DNA from: Actinomycetes bacterium
GTDB taxonomy: Bacteria > Actinomycetota > Actinomycetes > Actinomycetales > Microbacteriaceae
Length of the DNA: 64,000 nucleotides
Direction of reading: 5' to 3'
NCBI GenBank assembly: GCA_023436775.1
Contig: JAEZHW010000036.1
Location: 21,353-85,352, forward strand
Shown here: positions 1 to 8,019 of the stretch, in pieces
Position numbering within the stretch: position 1 is the first letter of the stretch
Layout of the letters: each line of letters starts with the position of its first letter
Made by a program: the position numbers and the translations under genes
Notes under the pieces: model-generated
The model's input: the letters and a program-made list of their open reading frames with translations, nothing else
Databases searched by the model: none
What the model was told of the DNA's origin: nothing

Positions 1-1239
1 GACGCCGTGGCGGAAGAAGTCGAGGTAGAAGCCGAGCTCTTCCGGGTCCAGACCCTTCTCACGAGCCTGCGCCTCGAGCACGTCGATGCGGTGCTCGCGC
101 TGGGCACCGGTGGTGATTTCGACGCCCTTCCACAGCAGGTCGTAGGAGTTGGTGACGCTCGGGTCGGCCTCGTTGCGCATGTGGTAGAACGGGCGGATAT
201 TCCAGGCATAGTCCGTCACGAAGACGAACTCGTGGCCGTAGGTCTCCTTGACGTAGGCGCTCAGGCGGCGCTCACCCTCGGGGTCGAGGTCACCATCTTC
301 CCGCGGCACGGTGTAGCCGTTCGCCTTTAGGATTTCGTGCGCCTCGGCCAGCGGGATGCGCGGGAACGGCAGCGAGGGGACGACCACCTCAACACCGAAA
401 CGCTCCTTGATCTCGTCGCCGTACTTGTCGGCCACGGCCTGGAGACCGGCGTGCAGCAGCTCCTCCTGCATGCGCATGACGTCTTCGTGGCTCTCGACCC
501 ACGAAATCTCGGCGTCGATCGAGGTGAACTCGGTGGCGTGCCGCGAGGTGAAGGACGGGTCGGCGCGGAAGGCCGGACCGATCTCAAACACCTTGCCAAG
601 ACCGGCCGGCTGGGCCATCTGCTTGAAGAACTGCGGCGACTGGGCGAGGTACGCCTTGGTTTCGAAGTATTCGACCTCGAACAGTTCGGCGCGGCTCTCA
701 CTGGCCGAGGCCATCAGCTTCGGGGTGTGGATCTCGATGAAATCGTTGTCGATCCAGTACGTGCGGAACGCGTGCTCGAGGGTGGTCTGCGCGCGCAGGG
801 TGAGGTTCTGCTCGGGGCGGCGCAGGTCCAGGAAGCGCCAGTCGAGGCGCTTGTCGATGGACGAGTCCGCCGCGATCGGGGGCTCGGGGTGCGCCTCGGT
901 GACGACGGTCAGCGAGGCGATCTTCACCTCGAGGCCACCAAGCTTCACGCGCTCGTCGTGCTTGAGTTCACCGATGACGGTGATGAAGGTGCCCGCGTTC
1001 AGCGCGCCAATCTGCTCGGTCAGGGCCAGCTTCGCCTCTGCCTCGGCCACCGCATCGCCGGTCAGTTCCGGATCGATTTCGCGGGTCGCCGGGTTGACCA
1101 ACTGGGCAGCACCGGTCTCGTCACGGAGGATGACGAACTGCACCTTCTTCTGGTCACGGACCGTCTCGACCCAGCCGGATACCTGGACGGTGCCCTCCGG
1201 CAGTGCGGACAAATGCTGAATGGTTACGCGCGCGCTCAC
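1..1239 (-). CDS. aspS: Aspartate--tRNA(Asp/Asn) ligase, archaeal-type, 3' end cut by window edge
   Basis: Class II aminoacyl-tRNA synthetase that charges tRNA with aspartate in the cytoplasm. I translated the minus strand from a GTG at 1239; 413 codons run open to the window edge. An N-terminal OB-fold anticodon-binding domain is visible (VSGWVETVRDQKKVQFVILR, about residues 22-41), followed by a class II catalytic core ending in NSYDLLWKGVEITTGAQREH and a C-terminal segment YLDFFRHGV. The bacterial insertion (GAD) domain is absent, so this is the short (about 430 residue) archaeal type; roughly 20-25 residues are missing. In actinobacteria this type is normally non-discriminating and works with GatCAB (family knowledge). 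A TAGACT element ends 8 bases before the GTG, so the mRNA may be leaderless. Confidence 0.93.
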   Translation of the reverse strand, partial: MSARVTIQHLSALPEGTVQVSGWVETVRDQKKVQFVILRDETGAAQLVNPATREIDPELTGDAVAEAEAKLALTEQIGALNAGTFITVIGELKHDERVKLGGLEVKIASLTVVTEAHPEPPIAADSSIDKRLDWRFLDLRRPEQNLTLRAQTTLEHAFRTYWIDNDFIEIHTPKLMASASESRAELFEVEYFETKAYLAQSPQFFKQMAQPAGLGKVFEIGPAFRADPSFTSRHATEFTSIDAEISWVESHEDVMRMQEELLHAGLQAVADKYGDEIKERFGVEVVVPSLPFPRIPLAEAHEILKANGYTVPREDGDLDPEGERRLSAYVKETYGHEFVFVTDYAWNIRPFYHMRNEADPSVTNSYDLLWKGVEITTGAQREHRIDVLEAQAREKGLDPEELGFYLDFFRHGV

Positions 1240-1247
1240 GAGGATTG

Positions 1248-1253
1248 AGTCTA
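1248..1253 (-). promoter_or_regulatory. -10 element (TAGACT) for aspS
   Basis: TAGACT on the minus strand, 8 bases upstream of the GTG start. It fits the TANNNT -10 consensus of the actinobacterial housekeeping sigma factor and would place the transcript start at or next to the start codon. Confidence 0.5.
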
Positions 1254-1299
1254 GTGCGCTGACCTGGGCATCACCGGTCTTCGCACAGACTCATCCCCG

Positions 1300-1305
1300 T
1301 AGGAT
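1300..1305 (+). promoter_or_regulatory. -10 element (TAGGAT) for histidine phosphatase gene
   Basis: TAGGAT lies 6 bases before the ATG at 1312, with no Shine-Dalgarno sequence between them, so transcription should start at the ATG itself (leaderless mRNA). Confidence 0.55.
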
Positions 1306-1311
1306 TGGCCT

Positions 1312-1962
1312 ATGCCTGCAGCCCGAATTCATTTGGTGCGCCACGGCGAAGTCGCGAACCCAACGGGGGTGCTCTACGAGCGTCTGGACGGCTTCCCGCT
1401 GAGCGCGCGCGGACATGCCATGGCCGACGCCGCGGCTGCTGCCCTGCAGGCTGAGGGCGTCACCGTCGGTCGACTGCTCTGCTCGCCCCTCGAGCGCACC
1501 CGCCAGTCGGCGCAGCCCTGGGCCGATCGCTTCGGCGTCGAGGCCGAGGCGGACGAGCGCCTGATCGAACCGTGGAACCGCTTCGCCGGCCGCGCCTTCG
1601 GCATGGGCGCCGGCCTGCTGCTGCGGCCGTGGGCCTGGCGGCACCTGCTCAACCCGGCGAAGCCGAGCTGGGGCGAGCCCTTCACCGAGGTCGCTGCCCG
1701 CATGTTCGACGTCATGAATGTTGCGGCCGACGCGGCCACCGGCTCGGGCGACATTGTGATGGTCAGCCACCAGATGCCGATCTGTATGGTGCAGCGCTCG
1801 GTCGCCGGCCTGCGCCTCCCGCACGATCCGCGGAAGCGGCGCGTGGCGCTGTCCAGCATCACCACCTTCGATCGGGCCGAGGACGGCTCGTGGTCGGAAG
1901 TGGCCTACCGTGACCCCGCCGCGCAACTGGCGACCGAAGCGGTCGACCGAGGGGCGGTGTAA
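1312..1962 (+). CDS. Histidine phosphatase family protein (phosphoglycerate mutase-like)
   Basis: A 216-residue branch-1 histidine phosphatase. The phospho-accepting motif is LVRHGE (His11), CSPLERTRQS lies at 57-66, an acidic residue follows near 86, and the second catalytic His is in VSHQMP (His153). Such proteins remove phosphate from small molecules or proteins; the substrate cannot be told from sequence. It lies just upstream of the TlpA-ccdA-resB-ccsB operon, an arrangement common in actinobacteria, and the next gene starts 9 bases after its stop. It is probably the first gene of that operon. The ATG is preferred because a TAGGAT -10 element lies 6 bases upstream. Confidence 0.9.
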   Translation: MPAARIHLVRHGEVANPTGVLYERLDGFPLSARGHAMADAAAAALQAEGVTVGRLLCSPLERTRQSAQPWADRFGVEAEADERLIEPWNRFAGRAFGMGAGLLLRPWAWRHLLNPAKPSWGEPFTEVAARMFDVMNVAADAATGSGDIVMVSHQMPICMVQRSVAGLRLPHDPRKRRVALSSITTFDRAEDGSWSEVAYRDPAAQLATEAVDRGAV

Positions 1963-1971
1963 GGAGTGAGC

Positions 1972-2586
1972 ATGCAGCAGCCTCGACGCGGCCTCGCCGC
2001 CATCGCGATCCTGATCCTGAGTCTGGGCCTGACCGCCTGCTCGAGCGAGGCCGACGAGCTCGCCGACCAGTACCGCGACGGTTCGGGCAAGGGCTACATC
2101 ACTGCCTCAGGCGTGGTGACCGAGTTCCCGGCCGGCGAGCGCAGCGAACCGATCTCCTTCTCGGGCCCGCTGGACATCGGCGGCACTGCGAGCGCCGACC
2201 AGTTCCGCGGCCAGGTCCTCGTGGTGAACTTCTGGTATGCCGGGTGCCCGCCTTGCCGCGTCGAGGCCGAGCACCTCGAGGCCGTGTACGAAGAGCTCGG
2301 TGGCGACGACGTTGCCTTCCTCGGCGTGAATGTGCGAGACGAGGCGGCCACCGCGCTGTCGTTCGCGGAAGCCTTCCAGGTGACCTACCCCTCGATCCTC
2401 GACGCCCGTGACGCGCAGGCGCAGCTCGCCTTCGCGGCCACCGTGCCGCCGAACGCCATCCCGACCACGCTGGTGCTGGACCGTGAGGGCCGGATCGCGG
2501 CCCGTATCCTCGGCATGATCGATTCGCCGTCGATTCTTCGCACCATCGTGAAGGACCTGGTGGCCGAGCCCGGGTCGGGGTCGTGA
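1972..2586 (+). CDS. TlpA-family thiol-disulfide oxidoreductase lipoprotein (ResA-like)
   Basis: Membrane-anchored thioredoxin-fold protein of 204 residues. A lipoprotein signal ends in the lipobox LTAC (Cys23). The redox motif is WYAGCPPCR (Cys92, Cys95). Family members use reductant passed on by CcdA to reduce apocytochrome c heme-binding cysteines outside the membrane. A GTG at 1966 is in frame, but AAGGAG at 1961-1966 overlaps it and is well spaced for the ATG at 1972, so I chose the ATG. The stop overlaps the ccdA start by four bases, indicating translational coupling in the operon histidine phosphatase-TlpA-ccdA-resB-ccsB. Confidence 0.93.
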   Translation: MQQPRRGLAAIAILILSLGLTACSSEADELADQYRDGSGKGYITASGVVTEFPAGERSEPISFSGPLDIGGTASADQFRGQVLVVNFWYAGCPPCRVEAEHLEAVYEELGGDDVAFLGVNVRDEAATALSFAEAFQVTYPSILDARDAQAQLAFAATVPPNAIPTTLVLDREGRIAARILGMIDSPSILRTIVKDLVAEPGSGS

Positions 2587-3341
2587 ACGCCCCAGAACTC
2601 GTCCTCAGCGGCAACCTGCTGATCGGCATCCCGCTGGCCCTGGCCGCGGGGCTACTGTCGTTCCTCTCCCCCTGCGTGCTCCCGCTCGTACCGGGCTACC
2701 TTGGTTACCTGGGCTCGTTGGCCGATCACGCGGACCCGGAGGCGCCCGGTCGCGTCGCGGTGAACCGCCGCCGACTCACCGCTGCGGTCGCCCTCTTTGT
2801 GCTCGGCTTCACCGCCGTCTTCGTGGCCTACAACGCGGCCTTCGGCGCCCTCGGCTGGTGGCTGATTCGCTGGCAGGACCTGATCATCCGTATCGCCGGC
2901 GTGCTGGTGCTGGCGATGGGACTGGTCTTCATCGGCCGGATCGCTTGGCTGCAGCGCGTAGCGAAGCCGCAGGTGGAAAGCCGCGGCGGGCTGTGGGGCG
3001 CGCCAGTGCTCGGCATCGCCTTCGGTATCGGATGGACCCCGTGCACGGGTCCGGTGCTGGCCGCGATCTCCATCCTGAGCCTCGACTCTGGCTCCGCGTG
3101 GGTCGGCGTGCTGCTGGGCGTGATGTACTCGCTCGGCCTCGGCATCCCGTTCCTGCTGGTGGCCTTCGGCATCGGCTGGGCCTCAGATGCGCTGCGCTGG
3201 GTGCGCACCCACATTCGCACCATCAACCTCATCGGTGGCGGCATGCTGGTGCTGCTCGGCATCCTGATGGTGTCGGGCCTGTGGTCCGGATTCATGAGTT
3301 GGCTGCAAGGAGTGATGCCTGGGTATGTCACGGCCATCTGA
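2583..3341 (+). CDS. ccdA: Cytochrome c biogenesis protein CcdA
   Basis: Polytopic membrane protein of 252 residues that carries electrons from cytoplasmic thioredoxin across the membrane to extracytoplasmic thioredoxin-like proteins. The two conserved cysteines of the family are present: SPCVLPLVPGYLGYLG (Cys31) in the first helix and GWTPCTGPVLAAI (Cys154) in the fourth. About six hydrophobic helices are visible, matching CcdA/short DsbD. It begins with a GTG overlapping the TlpA stop and overlaps resB at its 3' end by 17 bases. Its partner is very likely the TlpA protein just upstream. Confidence 0.95.
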   Translation: MNAPELVLSGNLLIGIPLALAAGLLSFLSPCVLPLVPGYLGYLGSLADHADPEAPGRVAVNRRRLTAAVALFVLGFTAVFVAYNAAFGALGWWLIRWQDLIIRIAGVLVLAMGLVFIGRIAWLQRVAKPQVESRGGLWGAPVLGIAFGIGWTPCTGPVLAAISILSLDSGSAWVGVLLGVMYSLGLGIPFLLVAFGIGWASDALRWVRTHIRTINLIGGGMLVLLGILMVSGLWSGFMSWLQGVMPGYVTAI

Positions 3342-4998
3342 TTCGCCGAACGACGCCGCGCAGCCAAGCAGGCCGCGCGCACAGTCGCGTCCCTCCGACC
3401 ACATCGACAGCGCCGAGGTCCCGAACGAGCCGGTACTCGGCCTGGTCGGTTGGCTGCGGTGGGGCTGGCGTCAGCTCACCAGCATGCGGCTCGCCCTCGT
3501 GCTGTTGCTGCTGCTCGCCCTCGCCTCGATCCCGGGCTCGCTGGTGCCGCAACGCTCCGCCGACCCGAATGGTGTCATCGCCTGGCGGCAGGCCGACCCG
3601 ACCGGCGCGCAGATCCTGGACGCCCTGCAACTCTTCGACGTGTACAGCTCGGTGTGGTTCTCGGCCATCTACCTGCTGCTGTTCATCTCGCTGATCGGCT
3701 GCGTCATCCCGCGCATCAAGCACCATTGGCAGGCGATGCGATCACAGCCGCCGAAGACGCCGAGCCGCCTGCAGCAGCTACCGGCCCATCGCCTCGTGTC
3801 GGTCCCGGCCGACGTAATCCCGGACGGTACGGCACCGGCCGCCATGATCGATGCGGCCGAGGCGCTGCTGCGCTCCCGCCGCTACCGCGTCCGCCGCGAT
3901 GACCGTGACGCGACCGCGCGCGGCGGCGAGCGCTGGAGCGTGTCCGCCGAGCGTGGCTACCTGCGCGAGACCGGTAACCTGCTGTTCCACCTGAGTCTGG
4001 TCGGCGTGTTGGTCACCGTGTGGATCGGTGGCACGGTGGGCTGGACCGGGCAGCGGGTGCTGGTCGAGGGTGAGACCTTTGCGAACGTGCTGAGCGGCTA
4101 CGACTCGTTCCGTCCGGGTCGGGTCACGCCGGAACTGCCTGCATACTCGATCACGCTCGATGACTTCGACGTGGACTACGAGGAGGCGCAGGCGAACGCC
4201 CTCGGCAAGGTGCTGGACTACCGCGCCTCGGTCACGGTGCGCACGCCGGAAGGTGGCACCGAGCAGTCGGTGGTGCGGGTGAATGAGCCGCTGCGCTTCG
4301 GCGGTACGAACGTGTACCTGCTCGGCAATGGCTACGCGCCGCGCATCATCGTCCGCGACCCAAACGGGACCGCCGTGTTCGAGCAGGCCGTGCCGTTCCT
4401 GCCGCAGGACTCCTCGCTGACCTCGATGGGCGTGGTGAAGGTGCCGGACGGCCTGAGCGAACAGCTCGGCATCCTGGCGAACCTGTACCCGACCCAGGCC
4501 GAACTGGACACCGGCGCCTACGTGTCGATCTACCCCGACCTGATCAACCCGGTGCTCACCGCGAACGTGTACGTCGGTGACTTGGGGCTGAACACCGGCG
4601 TCCCGAGCAACGTCTACGTGCTGAACACGGACGGCCTCACGCAGGTCGCCGGTGGCCAGTCGGGCGTGCGGGCCGTGGAACTGCGGCCGGGCGAGTCAGC
4701 GGAACTGCCGAACGGCCTCGGCACGATTGAACTCGTTGACGTGCCGCGCTTCGTCTCCTTCGACATTCACTGGAGCCCCGCGGACGGTTGGGTGCTGCTG
4801 TTCGCGGCGCTGTCGATGCTGGGCCTGTTCGCGGGCCTGTTCGTGCCGCGTCGCCGCGTATGGGTCGCTGCCCGCCGCGATGGTGACGCATTGATTCTGG
4901 AATACGCGGGGCTCGCCCGCGGTGACGATCCGGGCCTGGAGCAGGCCGTTGCCCAGATCGCTGAGGACCATGGCCTGCGGGTAGGGTTGCCCTCGTGA
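3325..4998 (+). CDS. resB: Cytochrome c biogenesis protein ResB (Ccs1)
   Basis: Component of the system II heme lyase that attaches heme to apocytochrome c on the outer face of the membrane. The 557-residue product has a polar N-terminus of about 50 residues, helices near 60-75 and 110-130, a third near 215-235, a large extracytoplasmic domain, and a last helix close to the C-terminus (WVLLFAALSMLGLFAGLFVP). That matches the ResB family. It overlaps ccdA at its start and ccsB at its end (GTGA), so the three proteins are probably made in balanced amounts. The start within ccdA is plausible because the extra N-terminal residues are polar, as in other actinobacterial ResB proteins. Confidence 0.94.
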   Translation: MSRPSDSPNDAAQPSRPRAQSRPSDHIDSAEVPNEPVLGLVGWLRWGWRQLTSMRLALVLLLLLALASIPGSLVPQRSADPNGVIAWRQADPTGAQILDALQLFDVYSSVWFSAIYLLLFISLIGCVIPRIKHHWQAMRSQPPKTPSRLQQLPAHRLVSVPADVIPDGTAPAAMIDAAEALLRSRRYRVRRDDRDATARGGERWSVSAERGYLRETGNLLFHLSLVGVLVTVWIGGTVGWTGQRVLVEGETFANVLSGYDSFRPGRVTPELPAYSITLDDFDVDYEEAQANALGKVLDYRASVTVRTPEGGTEQSVVRVNEPLRFGGTNVYLLGNGYAPRIIVRDPNGTAVFEQAVPFLPQDSSLTSMGVVKVPDGLSEQLGILANLYPTQAELDTGAYVSIYPDLINPVLTANVYVGDLGLNTGVPSNVYVLNTDGLTQVAGGQSGVRAVELRPGESAELPNGLGTIELVDVPRFVSFDIHWSPADGWVLLFAALSMLGLFAGLFVPRRRVWVAARRDGDALILEYAGLARGDDPGLEQAVAQIAEDHGLRVGLPS

Positions 4999-5912
4999 CT
5001 GCGACGCTGATCACCATCTCGGTGTACTCCCTCTGGACCGCGATCGGTCTGTACATGGCTGCCTTCACGGCCTTTGCCTTCGACCTCGGTGGCCGTGCCG
5101 CCGCGACGACGGTGAACAGCGAGCCGGGCACCATCGCCGCGCCCACCCGTCCGCGCCGGGCCGCCCGCGTTGCGACCGCGCTGACCGTGCTGGGCTTCGT
5201 GATGCACCTCACCGCGACCGTGACTCGTGGCATCGCTGCCGAGCGCGTGCCCTGGGACAACCTCTTCGGCTTCTCGCTGGTCTCGACCCTGCTAGTGATG
5301 GCGGTCTACCTGCTGGTGCTGATCTGGGTCGACCTGCGCTTCGTCGGCGCCTTCATGACGATGCTGATCGTGATCCTGCTCGGTGGCGCCAGCACGCTCT
5401 ACTACGTGGACGTCACCCCGCTGGACCCGGCCCTGAACTCGGCCTGGCTGGTGTTCCACGTGATCGTGGCCGCGATTTCGATGGGCCTGTTCGGTGTCGG
5501 CTTCGCGCTGTCGGTGGCGCAGCTGCTGCGCAGCCGGTGGAGCCTGGACGAGGCGAACCGCGGCGGCTTCCGTCGCCTGCTCGCCACCTTCCCGGAGCCG
5601 GCCCGTCTCGAGACCCTGGCCTACCAGCTGAACATCGTCGGTTTCGTGCTGTGGACCTTCACGCTGACCGCAGGCGCGATCTGGGCCGAGCAGGCCTGGG
5701 GTCGCTTCTGGGGTTGGGATGTGAAGGAGACCTGGACCTTCATCATTTGGGTGATCTATGCCGGCTACATCCACGCCCGCGCGACCCGCGGATGGCGCGG
5801 CGCGCGGTCGGCATGGCTGAGCATCGTCGGCTTCCTCGCCGTCATCTTCAACACCACGGTCGTGAACACCCTGTTCAAGGGTCTGCACTCGTACTCGGGA
5901 CTCAGCAGCTAG
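4995..5912 (+). CDS. ccsB: Cytochrome c biogenesis protein CcsB (ResC/CcsA)
   Basis: Heme-handling half of the system II cytochrome c synthase. The 305-residue protein has about eight hydrophobic segments and the tryptophan-rich WWD signature WGRFWGWDVKETW (235-247), which binds heme. Histidines that could ligate heme lie in membrane helices (about His71, His155 and His260). It starts with a GTG overlapping the resB stop. It ends the maturation operon and converges on menC with only nine bases between stop codons. Its presence means the organism makes at least one c-type cytochrome, such as that of a bcc complex. Confidence 0.95.
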   Translation: MTATLITISVYSLWTAIGLYMAAFTAFAFDLGGRAAATTVNSEPGTIAAPTRPRRAARVATALTVLGFVMHLTATVTRGIAAERVPWDNLFGFSLVSTLLVMAVYLLVLIWVDLRFVGAFMTMLIVILLGGASTLYYVDVTPLDPALNSAWLVFHVIVAAISMGLFGVGFALSVAQLLRSRWSLDEANRGGFRRLLATFPEPARLETLAYQLNIVGFVLWTFTLTAGAIWAEQAWGRFWGWDVKETWTFIIWVIYAGYIHARATRGWRGARSAWLSIVGFLAVIFNTTVVNTLFKGLHSYSGLSS

Positions 5913-5921
5913 CCTCCGCGA

Positions 5922-6932
5922 TTAGGACGCGCTGAGCACCGCGTAACAGCGCTCGATTCGGGCTCGCCACCAGTCGTGGCGGGCCCGATCTGCGCTCAGG
6001 GCTCGGATGCGGTCCGGGTTCGGCTGCACCTCGCGCACCGCGATCGAGCCATTCGCGTCCGGCAGCAGCGGCTCGTCCGTGACATCCTCAGCCAGCAGCG
6101 CTCCCGTGCCCAGGCCACAGGCGAAGGGCAGTTCCGGCAGGGCGGCGGCCAGGTGCGCGCCCATGGCCAAGCCCACGGACGATTCCAGCGCACTCGAGAC
6201 GGTGGCGGGCAGGCCGGCACGCTCGGCGAGGCGGGACGCGCGCGTGATGCCGCCCAGTGGCTGCACCTTCAGAATCGCCACGTCCGCGATCGCGGCCAGG
6301 CCATCCGCGGCCGCGTCCAGATCGGGCGACAGGCGCAGCGCCTCATCGGCCGCAAGTCGCACGCCCGTCCCGGCGAGCCGGGCCCGCAGCGCGCCGAGGT
6401 CTTCGGCCGCGACCGGCTGTTCGACGTATTCCAGGCCGTACTCGGCGAGCGACTCGATCACCCGGACTGCCTCGTCGACCGTCCAGCCCTGGTTGGCGTC
6501 GATCCGGATCGCACCGTCCGCACCCAGCCAGTCACGCGCGGCCGCGACCCGCGCCACATCGTCAGTCAGGGACTGGCCTGGTTCGGCGACCTTCACCTTG
6601 ACCGTGCGCACGCCGCGGGTGCGGGCGAGCACCCCGGCAACCTGCTCGGCGGGGATGGCGGGCAGGATCGCGTTGACCGGGATGCGGTCCCGGACGGGAG
6701 CCGCGAGTGCAGCGTCGGGGGTCCAGCCGTATTCGATGGCGGCGGCCAGCCACCGGCTCGCCAGGGTGTCGTCGTATTCCAGGAACGGCGAGAACTCGCT
6801 CCACCGTTCCGGACCGGCCAACAGCACGACCTCGCGTTCGGTCACGCCGCGGAACCGGGTGCGCAGTGGCAGCCGCACCACGGTGGCGGCGGCCAGCACC
6901 GCGTCGAGCGGCGGCAGCGGGAACCCGGTCAT
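5922..6932 (-). CDS. menC: o-Succinylbenzoate synthase MenC
   Basis: Enolase-superfamily enzyme that dehydrates SHCHC to o-succinylbenzoate in menaquinone synthesis. The 336-residue product shows the expected order of active-site motifs: the lysine motif VKVKVAE, the metal ligands in RIDANQGW, EQPV and AADEAL, and the second lysine in AILKVQPLGG. It is divergent from menB with 34 bases between the two ATGs. A TAGGCT element ends 6 bases before its ATG, as for menB on the other strand, so both transcripts are predicted to be leaderless. Confidence 0.94.
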   Translation of the reverse strand: MTGFPLPPLDAVLAAATVVRLPLRTRFRGVTEREVVLLAGPERWSEFSPFLEYDDTLASRWLAAAIEYGWTPDAALAAPVRDRIPVNAILPAIPAEQVAGVLARTRGVRTVKVKVAEPGQSLTDDVARVAAARDWLGADGAIRIDANQGWTVDEAVRVIESLAEYGLEYVEQPVAAEDLGALRARLAGTGVRLAADEALRLSPDLDAAADGLAAIADVAILKVQPLGGITRASRLAERAGLPATVSSALESSVGLAMGAHLAAALPELPFACGLGTGALLAEDVTDEPLLPDANGSIAVREVQPNPDRIRALSADRARHDWWRARIERCYAVLSAS

Positions 6933-6938
6933 GGGTTC

Positions 6939-6944
6939 AGCCTA
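6939..6944 (-). promoter_or_regulatory. -10 element (TAGGCT) for menC
   Basis: Minus-strand TAGGCT, 6 bases before the menC ATG, within the 34-base gap to menB. There is no room for a Shine-Dalgarno sequence, so a leaderless transcript is expected. Confidence 0.55.
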
Positions 6945-6954
6945 GGCGCGCAGG

Positions 6955-6960
6955 TATCCT
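6955..6960 (+). promoter_or_regulatory. -10 element (TATCCT) for menB
   Basis: TATCCT lies 6 bases before the menB ATG and is back-to-back with the menC -10 element on the other strand. Both promoters fit inside 34 bases, so a regulator bound here could affect both. Confidence 0.5.
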
Positions 6961-6966
6961 GACTGC

Positions 6967-7908
6967 ATGGCCAGCGCGCAGGTGTCCGAGATCTTCGACC
7001 CCACCCAGTGGGAGCCGGTGCCGGGATTCGAGTCCCTCACTGACGTCACGTACCACCGGCACGTCGACGGCGGCATCGTTCGCGTCGCGATCGACCGGCC
7101 CGAGGTGCGCAACGCCTTCCGGCCGCACACTGTCGACGAGCTCTACGCCACCCTCGATCACGCCCGACAGGACGCCACCGTCGGCGTCGTGCTGCTCACC
7201 GGCAACGGCCCGAGCCCGAAGGACGGCGGCTGGGCCTTCTGCAGCGGCGGCGACCAGCGCGTGCGCGGCCGCAGCGGCTATGAGTACCGCAACGAGGACG
7301 GATCGCCAGCTGCTGCCAGCGATGGCGAGCCGGACGTCGCGACTCGCGCGCGCCTCGGCCGACTGCACATTCTGGAAGTGCAGCGCCTGATGCGGTTCAT
7401 GCCGAAGGTCGTCATCGCGGTCGTCCCGGGTTGGGCCGCCGGCGGTGGCCACTCGCTGCACGTGGTCGCGGATATGACCATCGCCAGCGCCGAGCACGCC
7501 CGCTTCAAGCAGACCGACGCCGATGTCGGCTCCTTTGATGCCGGCTATGGGTCGGCGTACCTGGCGAAGCAGGTCGGGCAGAAGCGCGCCCGCGAGATCT
7601 TCTTCCTGGCCGAAACCTACGACGCACAGCAGGCCTACGACTGGGGCACGGTGAACGCGGTCGTGCCGCACGCCGAACTCGAGGCCAAGGCGATCGAGTG
7701 GGGCAAGACCATCCTCGGCAAGTCCCCGACCGCGATCCGGATGCTGAAGTACGCGATGAACGCCGTGGATGACGGCCTGGTCGGGCAGCAGCTCTTCGCC
7801 GGCGAGGCCACCCGCCTGGCCTACGGCACGGACGAGGCAGCCGAGGGCCGCGACTCGTTCCTCGGCCGCCGCGACCCGGACTGGTCCGCCTTCCCCTGGC
7901 ACTACTGA
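6967..7908 (+). CDS. menB: 1,4-Dihydroxy-2-naphthoyl-CoA synthase MenB
   Basis: Crotonase-fold enzyme that closes the naphthoquinone ring of o-succinylbenzoyl-CoA. The 313-residue length fits MenB. Typical motifs include FCSGGDQRVRG (oxyanion hole and substrate loop), VVPGWAAGGGHSLH (second oxyanion hole glycines), DVGSFDAGYGSAYLAKQVG and the C-terminal DWSAFPWHY. It is the first plus-strand gene of the men group and is followed by menE after a 111-base gap with no recognised gene. Confidence 0.96.
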   Translation: MASAQVSEIFDPTQWEPVPGFESLTDVTYHRHVDGGIVRVAIDRPEVRNAFRPHTVDELYATLDHARQDATVGVVLLTGNGPSPKDGGWAFCSGGDQRVRGRSGYEYRNEDGSPAAASDGEPDVATRARLGRLHILEVQRLMRFMPKVVIAVVPGWAAGGGHSLHVVADMTIASAEHARFKQTDADVGSFDAGYGSAYLAKQVGQKRAREIFFLAETYDAQQAYDWGTVNAVVPHAELEAKAIEWGKTILGKSPTAIRMLKYAMNAVDDGLVGQQLFAGEATRLAYGTDEAAEGRDSFLGRRDPDWSAFPWHY

Positions 7909-8019
7909 TCGGGGCCGAGATGCAGCGCAGCCGATCCGCCGTCCAGGTCCAGCGCCCGGGCCGCATCGTGCCCTTCGCTGGATCCACTATCGGCGCCGGA
8001 GCACCCGCCGGAGCCCAGC

